Assembly (NCBI GenBank): GCA_945870185.1
Contig: CAMBRK010000012.1
Span: 1 to 64,000 of the forward strand
Direction: 5' to 3'
Length of the DNA stretch: 64,000 nucleotides
Origin: Aureispira sp. CCB-QB1
Lineage (GTDB): Bacteria; Bacteroidota; Bacteroidia; Chitinophagales; Saprospiraceae
The notes below the pieces were generated by a model. That model was not told where the DNA came from, did not search any database, and was given only the letters and a program-made list of their open reading frames with translations. This document shows positions 25,614 to 35,600 of the stretch, one piece after another. Made by a program: the position numbers and the translations under genes. Every line of letters starts with the position of its first letter. The stretch's first letter is position 1.

Positions 25614-25862
25614 CAGTGTTTTAGAAAAATTATCAAGGCAAAGATAATAGTTTATATAACCTTTTTATTAAATAAATATCTAAATAGTGAAGGACATAAA
25701 ATGATGTAAAGATATATTTATCAGGTAATTACAGCAAATAAAAATCTAAAAACAAAAGGATTATACCTTATATTTTATAAATGTATCATTATAAAATTAT
25801 TACAAATTTGTCCTGTTGTTTAATTTTTCAAAAAAATAATTTTAAAAAATTTCATAATCAAT

Positions 25863-25891
25863 GGGTACCATTTATTTGACTTGGTCACTAA
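25863..25891 (+). promoter_or_regulatory. Putative ECF promoter GGGTACC-N16-CACTAA
   Basis: GGGTACC at 25863-25869 and CACTAA at 25886-25891 with exactly 16 bases between, 44 bases before the lipoprotein start at 25936. The flanks differ from the site at 23661, so the shared parts are unlikely to be simple duplication. Confidence 0.65.
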
Positions 25892-25935
25892 GTTATATAA
25901 ATCAAAAATTTTTTTAACTTTTTAAATCAAAAATC

Positions 25936-26655
25936 ATGACAAAGTCAATTTTATTTCTTGCAACCGTTTTAACTTTTTTCTTTATTGCCTGTACAAAGGA
26001 TGAAGCGTACCTAGATACCAATCAGGAAAACATTGATGTGGATGTTCCTAATCGAGAGCAAGGAAATATTTATTCTGAAGAAGAACTAGAATCAAGAAGC
26101 TTTAAAATATGGAGATACAATATCAAAATGGATGGAAAAACCTTTAATGCCTATCCTTTTAGCAGAAGTGGTCAACTTACAGTTACGACCGAGATTAAAG
26201 CTGCTGGGACAAAAAATCTTAATAATGGCAAAAATTCGCATGAAGTGGGGTTTAAATCTGGAAATCCCGCAGGATCCCCTTCAGCAGGCGCAATATGGTT
26301 TGGCAGTAATACAGCACTTTGTAAATATCAAAATATGGATTGCAACATTGTTCCACAAAATGCGGCAATCGACCTAGTCTATACAAAGTGGCTGAATAGC
26401 TATACGCTTCAGATAGATATAGATGGCAGGTATTTTAATGGAACAGCAGGTGGGACAAGTTTATTGGGATTTCTCAATAATTTTAATGCTAAATCTGGTA
26501 TTACAGCATCAAAATATAGAGTCATTAGTGGACGTATTATCTTGAAATTTTCAGGTAATAACGTAACAGGAACCATTAATATATCAGGTAGCACACTCTC
26601 TGGCTATTTGGATGGTTGCCCTTATGTTGCTACATTTTCTGGATCATTAGCCTGA
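25936..26655 (+). CDS. Predicted lipoprotein, 239 residues
   Basis: Signal MTKSILFLATVLTFFFIACTKDEA with lipobox IAC (Cys at residue 19). The mature part is polar and beta-rich (WRYNIKMDGKTFNAYPFSRS, GRIILKFSGNNVTGTINISG), with three further Cys. I recognise no named family. It is preceded by the same ECF promoter as the lipoprotein at 23723, so the two are probably co-regulated. The subtilisin-like gene follows after 34 bases and may be in the same transcript, which would put that protease under the ECF sigma factor. Confidence 0.65.
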   Translation: MTKSILFLATVLTFFFIACTKDEAYLDTNQENIDVDVPNREQGNIYSEEELESRSFKIWRYNIKMDGKTFNAYPFSRSGQLTVTTEIKAAGTKNLNNGKNSHEVGFKSGNPAGSPSAGAIWFGSNTALCKYQNMDCNIVPQNAAIDLVYTKWLNSYTLQIDIDGRYFNGTAGGTSLLGFLNNFNAKSGITASKYRVISGRIILKFSGNNVTGTINISGSTLSGYLDGCPYVATFSGSLA

Positions 26656-26689
26656 TTAGTTATATTATTTAAAAAATAAATAAAAAAGC

Positions 26690-29600
26690 ATGAAAAACAA
26701 ACCTAACATTATTTTATCAATTTTGATTTCTATTTTTTATTTCTGGATAAGTGGGAATGCGCAGGTCAATATTATTTCAAAAGATTTATTAAATATTGAA
26801 CTATCAAATGACGAATTCCATAATACAGATAATAAAAGGTTAAAGTTTGACAATGATACAATAAGGCAAGAAAAACTTAGACATAGGGTTGAATCATGTG
26901 CACAAAGGCTCAATCTGAAACCTTACTATTATAATGGAAATCGTTCCATTGAAATAAGAGATGTTTTATCGAATGGATGTCCATTGTTTTATGGTTCTTA
27001 TAATGCAAAATCTTCATCAATTGTAAGAACCAACCTTATGCATAAAGAAAATAGTAGTGGACTTATTCTTACTGGTAAAGGTAGAAACATTGGGATATGG
27101 GAGGTAGGAAAACCACTTCTTACACACAATGAGTTTGAAGGTAGAATAACCATTTTGGATAACAATACAAAACCTTTAGATAATCATGCTTCACATGTAG
27201 CAGGCACATTAGCTGCAAAAGGGAATAATTTGTCTGCCAAAGGAATGTCTTTTGAAGCGAACCTAAGGTCCTTTGATTTGGAGAATGATTTGAATGAAAT
27301 GCGACAACAAGCTCAGAGTGGCATGAGAGTTTCTAATCATTCTTATGGAAGTATTGCTGGTTGGACCTATGACTTCAATCCACAATATCCAGGTTGGGCC
27401 TGGTTTGGTGATCTCAATGTAAGTACAAAAGAAGATTGGAAATTTGGCATTTATTCTGCTGAAGAGCGGGAAATAGATGACGTCGTCTACGACTTCCCCT
27501 TTTATTTGCCTGTTCGAGCAGCTTCTAATGACAGAGATGAGACAGGACCAAATCCAGGCGAAGAGTATTGGGTATTTAATGGTACTACATTTGTAAAAAG
27601 CACTACACCTAGGAATCCTGATGGAAATGAATTTGGTTATGAATCATTGCCAGCAACTAGTTGTAGTAAAAATACTTTAGTTGTGGGAGCAGTAGATGGC
27701 CTGTTTGAAGAAATGTCATCATTTAGTTCATGGGGACCCACTGATGATGGACGTATCAAGCCGGACATAGTAGCACCAGGTGTGAATGTCTTATCATGTG
27801 GTAAAGACAGTAATTCACACTATTATGAAAACAGTGGAACTTCCATGGCAAGTCCAGTTGTAGCCGGCTCCATTAACTTAATTCATGAATTTTTTGGTAC
27901 TAAATACAACCAGGGCATAAGGGCTTCGGGTATGAAAGCATTATTGATACAGACTACCCAATCTTTTGACGCTTTTCCACTTCCTTTTGAAGGGCCAAAT
28001 TACCAATCCGGGTGGGGTATGCTGGATACTAAAGCAGCCATAGATCAATTAGATAAATCAATGGACACTTACAGTTCTGAAAGATTTGTATCCAGAGATT
28101 CCTTATCAACAAATACCCCTATTAGGGATAGAAGAATTTATTTGGATGGTTCGCAACCTTTCAAGGCTACCATTGCATGGACCGACGTATCTGGAGTGGC
28201 TACACCCAACTTTACCCTTAATAATAAGACATCAAAACTTGTTAATGACCTAGACTTAAGATTGATAAGGGAAAGTGATAATAAGGAGTTCTTTCCATGG
28301 ATTTTGGACCCAAACAACCCTTCACTACCAGCAACTACAGGCGACAATAAATTGGATAATGTGGAGCAAATCTACTTGCCCAACCCGAAACAAGGTATAT
28401 ACAAACTTCAAGTAAAACATAAAGGATCATTGAATAGTGGTAAACAATATTTCTCTATTATTTATTCGGGAAGAACCAACTTATTTACAGCTGCTCAAGA
28501 TACCTTTTACAGTAATAGCAGTAATGTAATAGAAGCTTTAAACCCTTTTTCTGATGATTACTTAAACAATACTAGGCATACCTATACCATTTTGGCACCA
28601 AACAATAATCCAGTAAAATTATACTTTGATGACTTTATAGGACTTGATCTTGAAGACGGTAAAGACTATATCAAAATTTACAATGGAACTTCCGCTATAG
28701 ATCCTTTAATAGCTTCGCTCACTGGAAAAGTTAATTTATTAGAATATACTGCTTCAAGTGGAAAAATGTATATCGAATTTTCATCAGATAGTAAAAATGC
28801 AAGAAATGCATGGTCAGCATATTATACCACTAATGCAGCCTCATTCCTCACCCTTGACAAAAAAGAATTATTTTCTGGTTCTAGTGCCAATACTCAAATA
28901 GTAAATATACAAACCAACTGCAATTGGGAAATTAAAAATATTCCCAATTGGATAACGGTAAGTAAAATTTCCGGTTCATCTTCTGCTACAGTTGATATTT
29001 CATGGACCCAAAACAACACTACCTCGACAAGAGTTGCCATATTAGAAATACTTGGATGCAACGGGCTTAAAGAAACTATAACCGTGACCCAATATGGTTG
29101 TACAGCACCAGTTGTTCCCACAATTACAGCCAGCAAATCTTCTATTTGTATTGGAGAAACGGCCACGTTGACCGTCACCAATCCTTGTAATGATTGTCAG
29201 TATCTATGGTCAAATAATAGCATAGGTACTTCAATAACGGTCAACCAAGGGGCAAAATATAGGGTCACAGCCTCCAATACCTGTACCAATGTGCAATCCA
29301 GTGAGGTAGAAATCACTACAAAATCATTGCCAATCAAGCCTGTTACGTCTCTCGTAGGTACGATAAAAATATGCGACGAGTCATCAAAAACCATATCTGT
29401 AAATAACGTATGTAATGGATGTACTATAAAATGGTCAACAGGTGAAACTACATCATCCATCAATGTAAATGCATCCGGGACATACTATGTGGTGTTTGTC
29501 AACGATTGTGGAGAAGGCCAAAAATCTGATAATATCATAGTAGAAAAGGAAACATACATACCTACTATAGTCGTAAATGACCTATGTTATCTGGCAGGAC

Positions 29601-30025
29601 CGAATGGTGGACTTTCTTATCAATGGCAACTCAATGGTGTAGATATCATAGGTGCCAACTTACAATTTTATGTTGCAAAACAAAATGGGTATTACACTTT
29701 AAAAGCTGTAAGGTCTGACAATTGCAGCGGAATTTCTGAACCGAAGTTTATTTCAGGATGTGTATCATCTACAAATCAATTTGAAAAAGATAATATCATA
29801 ATATCACCAAATCCTTTCTTAGATAATTTTACCATAATCATGCCTCTAGGTTATGATCAAACATCTAAATCGTGGTTGTATACAATTGATGGTATTTTAA
29901 TAGGTACGGAAACCAGCAAAGACGGTGTTTTTCAATTTCAAACCCAAAATCTTCTTAGTGGATGCTATATTTTAAAGATTCAAACTGACAACAAAATAGT
30001 CCTAAAAAGAATTATAAAAATATGA
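26690..30025 (+). CDS. Subtilisin-like (S8) secreted protease with T9SS sorting domain
   Basis: 1111 residues. Signal peptide 1-24. The S8 domain spans about 110-455: His 166 in NHASHVAGT, oxyanion Asn in RAASNDRDE and Ser 385 in SGTSMASPVVAG. At the position of the catalytic Asp the sequence reads GIWEVG (Glu 138), where family members usually have Asp. A CUB/P-like beta domain (about 600-715), a BACON domain (about 720-805, TNCNWEIKNIPNWITVSK), Ig/PKD-like domains (about 806-1005) and a T9SS tail (from about 1030, IIISPNPF) follow. It should be secreted and surface-attached. It lies 34 bases after the lipoprotein, so co-transcription is likely. Confidence 0.88.
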   Translation: MKNKPNIILSILISIFYFWISGNAQVNIISKDLLNIELSNDEFHNTDNKRLKFDNDTIRQEKLRHRVESCAQRLNLKPYYYNGNRSIEIRDVLSNGCPLFYGSYNAKSSSIVRTNLMHKENSSGLILTGKGRNIGIWEVGKPLLTHNEFEGRITILDNNTKPLDNHASHVAGTLAAKGNNLSAKGMSFEANLRSFDLENDLNEMRQQAQSGMRVSNHSYGSIAGWTYDFNPQYPGWAWFGDLNVSTKEDWKFGIYSAEEREIDDVVYDFPFYLPVRAASNDRDETGPNPGEEYWVFNGTTFVKSTTPRNPDGNEFGYESLPATSCSKNTLVVGAVDGLFEEMSSFSSWGPTDDGRIKPDIVAPGVNVLSCGKDSNSHYYENSGTSMASPVVAGSINLIHEFFGTKYNQGIRASGMKALLIQTTQSFDAFPLPFEGPNYQSGWGMLDTKAAIDQLDKSMDTYSSERFVSRDSLSTNTPIRDRRIYLDGSQPFKATIAWTDVSGVATPNFTLNNKTSKLVNDLDLRLIRESDNKEFFPWILDPNNPSLPATTGDNKLDNVEQIYLPNPKQGIYKLQVKHKGSLNSGKQYFSIIYSGRTNLFTAAQDTFYSNSSNVIEALNPFSDDYLNNTRHTYTILAPNNNPVKLYFDDFIGLDLEDGKDYIKIYNGTSAIDPLIASLTGKVNLLEYTASSGKMYIEFSSDSKNARNAWSAYYTTNAASFLTLDKKELFSGSSANTQIVNIQTNCNWEIKNIPNWITVSKISGSSSATVDISWTQNNTTSTRVAILEILGCNGLKETITVTQYGCTAPVVPTITASKSSICIGETATLTVTNPCNDCQYLWSNNSIGTSITVNQGAKYRVTASNTCTNVQSSEVEITTKSLPIKPVTSLVGTIKICDESSKTISVNNVCNGCTIKWSTGETTSSINVNASGTYYVVFVNDCGEGQKSDNIIVEKETYIPTIVVNDLCYLAGPNGGLSYQWQLNGVDIIGANLQFYVAKQNGYYTLKAVRSDNCSGISEPKFISGCVSSTNQFEKDNIIISPNPFLDNFTIIMPLGYDQTSKSWLYTIDGILIGTETSKDGVFQFQTQNLLSGCYILKIQTDNKIVLKRIIKI

Positions 30026-30194
30026 GCATACAACCGTTATTTTTATATCAATATTAGAATCACTGTTATCCATAATTTAATTTTTTAAAAATATGAAAAA
30101 CCGTTTTAGACCATCCTATTTCTTTTTACTATTTTTATCATTTCTCTATAGTTGTCCACTTTATTTACTAGAAATAAAATATAGGTTATTTTTG

Positions 30195-32066
30195 ATGAAA
30201 TTATTTTGGATTGTGGTTATATTTTTACTTAGAGTACCTATAATACAATCACAAACTATTGGTGAATATAGAACGATAAATCACGGGGGATGGAGTGATT
30301 TATCTATATGGCAAATTTATGATGGAGTCTCCTGGACTTCGGCAACTGCTAAACCTTCTTACCAAAATGGCTTTATTGGAGTGTATCACAATGTCTGGTC
30401 ATCAGGTGATACCATTGATCAAGTAGTTGTACACACCACTGGAAGATTATCTTACATGTCTGTAGGTTATGTTGTTAATGATGGAATTGGAGTTGATCTA
30501 TTGGTTAATGGAATATTGAATGGTGCACATATTGAAAATCTAGGCCAAATAGAAGTAAATGGTAGGCTTAAATTAACACCTGGAGGAGTTTTTAGGGGAT
30601 CTGGTAGTACAATTGTAAATGGTATTACTGACGTAGAAGGTACTATAGTTAATTCAGGTCCTTTTGTTAATACGTCATTAGTTTTAAATGATACGCTAAA
30701 TTTCTCAGCAAAAGAATTAAAATCCCACCCTAACTTTAATATGGGAAGTATAACTGTAAATGGATATTTTAATTGGGCCAATGGGGGTAACATAAATAAT
30801 TTAAATTTAACGTTACAAAATGGAATCACAAAATTAGGACCAGGTGATGGAAGTATTACGGGACTAGGTTTATTTGTATTTAATGGAAATTTCATCAACG
30901 TCAATGATGGTAAACTATCTATAGAAAAGTCTTTAGGTTCTTATAACGGATCCATATTAGTATCATCTGGAAAAACATTAACCTTAGCTTCGACAGGTAA
31001 TTTTGGTGGCAATATAGTTATAGAAACCAACGCTACACTGAGGTTGCAAAATGGAAACAAAACATTTCTTTCATCTTCTAATATATCTGGGAATGGCAGA
31101 TTATGGCATTTTCATACCGATACAATTTCAATTTCTGGAGGGATATCTCTAGATTTTCTGGAAATACAAGGAAATGCTTTACCATTAGCATATTTTGATA
31201 TCAAAAATACTGCCGTGGCTAATATTAATAGAATAGAAGTAAAAAATGCAATTCTTAATATCGATTTGCCAACATCCTTAACCTTAAATGATTTAAAAAT
31301 TGGACCATCTTCCGTTTCTTCTAATTTCACCAGTAGATTACAAGGTTATGCACAAATTGTAATAAATAATTTATTGGAAACAAGAAATCAAAGTTCATAT
31401 TCTGGGGCAGGAGGAATCATCAGTAATGGAAATATAATTTTAGATGGGTTCCAGAATAATGGTTCAATTACATTTAATAATTTAGGAAATAGTATGATCA
31501 CAGGATCGATGACAAATTCCCTCAACGCAAACTTAACTTTCAATTCGAATATAAATATCTCAGGATTGGTTTTTAGTGGCTCTAATGGTAATTTTACAGT
31601 TAATGGTACACTAAGATTTACTGGAAATAATTCAACTTTTCAGACAAAAAATCTTAGTATTTCTGATAATATGATCATCAATGTAGATAATCTAAAAACT
31701 GTGACATTTGGCGGTGTAGAAGGAAATTTGGTGCTAGATAGTATGCTAATTTTTAATGGAAAATTAAAACTTGAAAAAAACTTGAACCTAGATAATTTAA
31801 AGATTGATAGTCTAGGAACTTTAGATATTTCATGTACTAAAAATTTAACATTTACTGGTTCAGAATTAATTAACAATGGAAAAATAATAGGTTGTGGAAC
31901 CAATGCTTCATATTTGATATTTAATAACAATGCCAATCAAAGTCTAATTGGGATGGGCGAAACAGCAAGATTGCTTGTAAATAAACAAAATGGACAATTT
32001 ACGCTAAACAGTAATCAATCAGTATCATTTCAAAAATTTGACAATGGTATTATAATCATAGAGTAA
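30195..32066 (+). CDS. Secreted beta-helix repeat protein, C-terminus frameshifted
   Basis: 623 residues from the Met at 30195, which opens signal peptide MKLFWIVVIFLLRVPIIQSQ; the frame reaches back to 30093 with a second hydrophobic stretch. The body is Asn/Gly/Ser/Leu-rich with about 20-residue repeats (LVNGILNGAHIENLGQIEVN, LSISDNMIINVDNLKTVTFG), typical of right-handed beta-helix surface proteins, and has WSDLSIWQIYDGVSW early on. The expected end (KNTLNLTGSGSYRVQG) is encoded just after the stop in another frame (32067-32115), so a frameshift truncates it and no sorting domain is left. Probably decayed. Confidence 0.65.
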   Translation: MKLFWIVVIFLLRVPIIQSQTIGEYRTINHGGWSDLSIWQIYDGVSWTSATAKPSYQNGFIGVYHNVWSSGDTIDQVVVHTTGRLSYMSVGYVVNDGIGVDLLVNGILNGAHIENLGQIEVNGRLKLTPGGVFRGSGSTIVNGITDVEGTIVNSGPFVNTSLVLNDTLNFSAKELKSHPNFNMGSITVNGYFNWANGGNINNLNLTLQNGITKLGPGDGSITGLGLFVFNGNFINVNDGKLSIEKSLGSYNGSILVSSGKTLTLASTGNFGGNIVIETNATLRLQNGNKTFLSSSNISGNGRLWHFHTDTISISGGISLDFLEIQGNALPLAYFDIKNTAVANINRIEVKNAILNIDLPTSLTLNDLKIGPSSVSSNFTSRLQGYAQIVINNLLETRNQSSYSGAGGIISNGNIILDGFQNNGSITFNNLGNSMITGSMTNSLNANLTFNSNINISGLVFSGSNGNFTVNGTLRFTGNNSTFQTKNLSISDNMIINVDNLKTVTFGGVEGNLVLDSMLIFNGKLKLEKNLNLDNLKIDSLGTLDISCTKNLTFTGSELINNGKIIGCGTNASYLIFNNNANQSLIGMGETARLLVNKQNGQFTLNSNQSVSFQKFDNGIIIIE

Positions 32067-32500
32067 AAATACACTAAATTTAACAGGTTCGGGGAGTTAT
32101 CGTGTACAAGGCCAATATTTATATTTCTATAATGAATATGGTCAGATAGTGAATTCGTTTTATTACTGCAAAAAATGAAGTCAGTTACAGAAGTGCCTTA
32201 GACTGGACCATCAAACTTTGGCCAAATTATGTAGTATATTATCAGTTTCACTCTAATCTTCCAATAAATCACTGAAATGTACTCAAGAAGGCAATGCAAA
32301 TATGGTCAGGTAAAACAAAGGGCAAGTTTGTGGTTAGAACCAACTGTATCGTAATTGGATATAACACTGCTAATTCTTCACATATCGTTACAAAAGGAGG
32401 TATTCAGTACCAAAATCTTAATGATCCTTAATTAGAAATAGCAATGCATGAATTGGCATACGCACTCGAGATGGAAAATCTTTTATCCAATAGCATATAA
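32067..32500 (+). pseudogene. Degenerate astacin-like (M12A) metalloprotease and frameshifted tail
   Basis: After the beta-helix tail, three frames spell parts of an astacin-like protease: SALDWTIKLWPNYVVYYQFH then NLPINH and stop (32190s-32270s), VLKKAMQIWSGKTKGKFVVRT (from about 32280), and IAMHELAYALEM (about 32438-32475). Intact relatives show W..n.vyY.id..lp, I..a...We..t.irFv.rt and HEiGHaiGl.HE. Stops and frame changes separate the parts, and HELAY lacks the second zinc His. The gene is non-functional. Similar proteases with T9SS tails are common in related bacteria. Confidence 0.7.
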
Positions 32501-32604
32501 AGGTCAGCAATCTTTTTCAAATAAATTAAATTTTAAAACCAAAGGGATTTCTACATAATAAAGGAATCCCTTTGTTATATTTGTACTTCAAATAACCAGT
32601 AAAT

Positions 32605-35600
32605 ATGAAGCAAATCCTTCTCATCCTTGTTTTTGTACTTTGGGGAAGTATTACCAATGCCCAAACTACCAAAGACTCCATCGCCGAACTACAAAGTCTC
32701 CTAGACTCCATTCCCGACATCAGTCTCGCAGAGCTGGGCATCGATACTACAACAGAAATAGTACCGGATACTTTACATTTAGTTATCCCAGCTTCCATCG
32801 CATCAGACACAGCTTATGCCCGCAGCCGTCTCAACCAAGCCATCGAGTTCATCAAAACAGGGAAGTATGATAATGCCTATCCCAAAGCAGATACGGCCAA
32901 ACATATTTATCAGATGAATATTGGTTATACGACAAAGGAAGTGGCAGATTGTTTGCATCAGATGGGGAGGGTGTTGCACTTTAAAGGGAAATATGACCAT
33001 TCACTAGCATTAAATGAAAAAATTGTATTACTAAAAGTCCATTTATTAGGTGAATTTCATTCTGATGTAGCATCATCCATTAATTTAATTGGAACTTCTT
33101 ACAATTCAAAAGGCGAGTATAATAATGCATTAAAATATCATCAAAAAGCATTAAACATTTTTATTAAAACTCACGGAATAAATCATGCAAATGTTGGTGC
33201 TTGCTTTAATAACCTTGGTGTTTCTTATAAAGCAAAAGGAAAATTTGATAAAGCGATTGGTTATTTTCAAAAAGGGTTAAGTGTACAAATTAATGTTTTA
33301 GGGTCCCAGCATATAAATGTAGGTATATCCTATCTTAATTTAGGTAGTTTATTTCAATCTAAAAGCAAATATGATGAAGCTTTGGAATATTATAAATTAT
33401 CATTACCAATATTTATTAATGCACTAGGGCATAATCACACTAATGTTGGATCCACATTTAATAATATAGGGGGTTGCTATAATTCTAAAGGAGAATTTGA
33501 TAAAGCTATAGAATTCACAGAGAAGGCATTGGATATCTACATCAAAGCGCTTGGGGCTGAACATGATATTCTTGGTTTTCCATATAATAATTTAGGGAAC
33601 TATTATAAATCAAAAGGTGAATATAATAAAGCAATTGAAAATTATAATAAAGCACTAAATATTCGTATTAATACTCTTGGAGAGGACCATGATGTTGTGG
33701 GAACAACTTATCATAATATTAGTATAGCTTATCAATTAAAAGGAGAATATAATAAGGCAATAGAATACAGCAAAAAGGCTTTGAAAATACGTATCAATTC
33801 ACTTGGTCCTGACCATCCTGATGTAGCAAATTCATATAACAATCTTGGTGGTTTTTTTGATTCAAATGGAAAATCTGAAAAAGCAAATTTTTTTTTACAA
33901 AAAGCAATAGATATACGTATTAATAGGTTTGGTCTTTATAATGATGAAGTAGGCACATCGTATAATAATCTTGGAGTATTTTACGAAAATAGAGGAGAAT
34001 TTGACAAGGCGTTTGAATATCTTCTAAAAGCCTTGGAAATACGTATTAAAACACTCGGTCTTGACCACCCATCTGTAGGTACGTCTTACAATAATCTAGG
34101 TGTTTTTTACAATTCCACTAAAGATTTTAATAGTGCAGTTGAATGTCTTTTAAAAGCAATAGATATAAGGATCAAAGCTCTCGGACAAGATCACCCAAAT
34201 ATTTGCGATTCTTATAGAAATATTGGAGCTACTTACTATATTAAAGGGGAATACAATAAAGCTATTGCTTTTTATAAAAAATCAATAAACGTTCTGACAA
34301 AATCATTTGGCATTATTCACCCTGAAGTTATCTCATCTCAATATAAAATAGCTAATATTTACCAAAAACTTAACCAAATCGACTCCAGCCTTTTCTACCT
34401 CCACCAAGCCATCTCAGGCATCAAAACCCAAATGGCATCCGACATCAGCGCTGAAACCAAAAACCTATACCAATCCCAAAACATACCCGTTTTTGAATCA
34501 GCCATTGATGTCTCACTGGTTAAATCCACACAAGATCAACATGATTCGCTAAAACTTAAAACCTACGAATACACCGAGTTAGCCAAAGCAAGTTTACTGC
34601 AATCCCAAATCAAACAAACTGACGCTTTGGCTTTTGCTAGTATTCCCGATTCGCTCCTGCAAAAAGAATACGATCTCCGCATCGATATCAATTGGAGGGA
34701 GAAACAGCGACAAGGAATGCTTGAAAAAGGAAAAACTGACACCGATACCACTGTACTTCGCATCAGTAGTATGATCTTTGATTTGAAACAGGAGCAGGAA
34801 ACCTTATTTGAGACCTTGGAAAAGGACTATCCGGAATATTACCGACTCAAATACGACACTAAAACCATTAGCATGGATGATACACAACAAAAACTCCTAC
34901 AGAAAGACCAAACTATTTTGGAATACTTCGTCGGAGACTCATCCATCTTCATCTTTGTCGTACGCCCTTATACCTTTGATGTGGTACAAGTCAAAAAAGA
35001 CTTTCCGCTCGATTCTTTGGTCAGGCAAATGCAGTCCGGACTGTATTGTTACCATGGCCAAACACCTGATAAACGTTCCGATCATTTATATAAAAAATCA
35101 ATAAATGATTACACCAAAGCGGCTTTTGAATTGTACAACCGCATTGTAGCACCGGTAGCTCATCATCTTACAAAGGATCTGGTCATCATACCAGATGGCG
35201 TTTTGGGTTATGTCCCTTTTGAAGCCCTGCTCAAATCCAAACCGGAAAAACTCAATCAGTTCGGTACTTATCCTTACCTGATAAATGACCATACCATCGC
35301 TTACAATTATTCCGCTACTTTGTGGAATGAGATGAAAAGTAAAAAACACAAAAAAGAACCTTCCAAATCATTGGTAGCGTTTGCGCCATTTTATGAAGGG
35401 TCTTTCACTGTTCTCGATAGTACCATCAATCTGGTTTTTGACACACTGCCCGATGGAAGGGATACGACGATCTTTCAGGATATCGTTTCCAGAAAAACCT
35501 ATGCTCCACTTCCTTCAAGTGGTATTGAAGCTGGTACGGTTAGCAAGATGTACAAAGGCGACTATTTTGTCAATAGCCATGCCACAGAACAGCGATTTTA

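Noticed and set aside
30093-30194. Upstream start for the beta-helix protein
   Set aside because: It places a second signal-like stretch before a complete signal peptide at 30195. It is kept as an alternative only.
33000-34370. Periodic DNA in the CHAT gene as satellite repeats
   Set aside because: The 126-base period corresponds to 42-residue TPR units; it is coding repetition.
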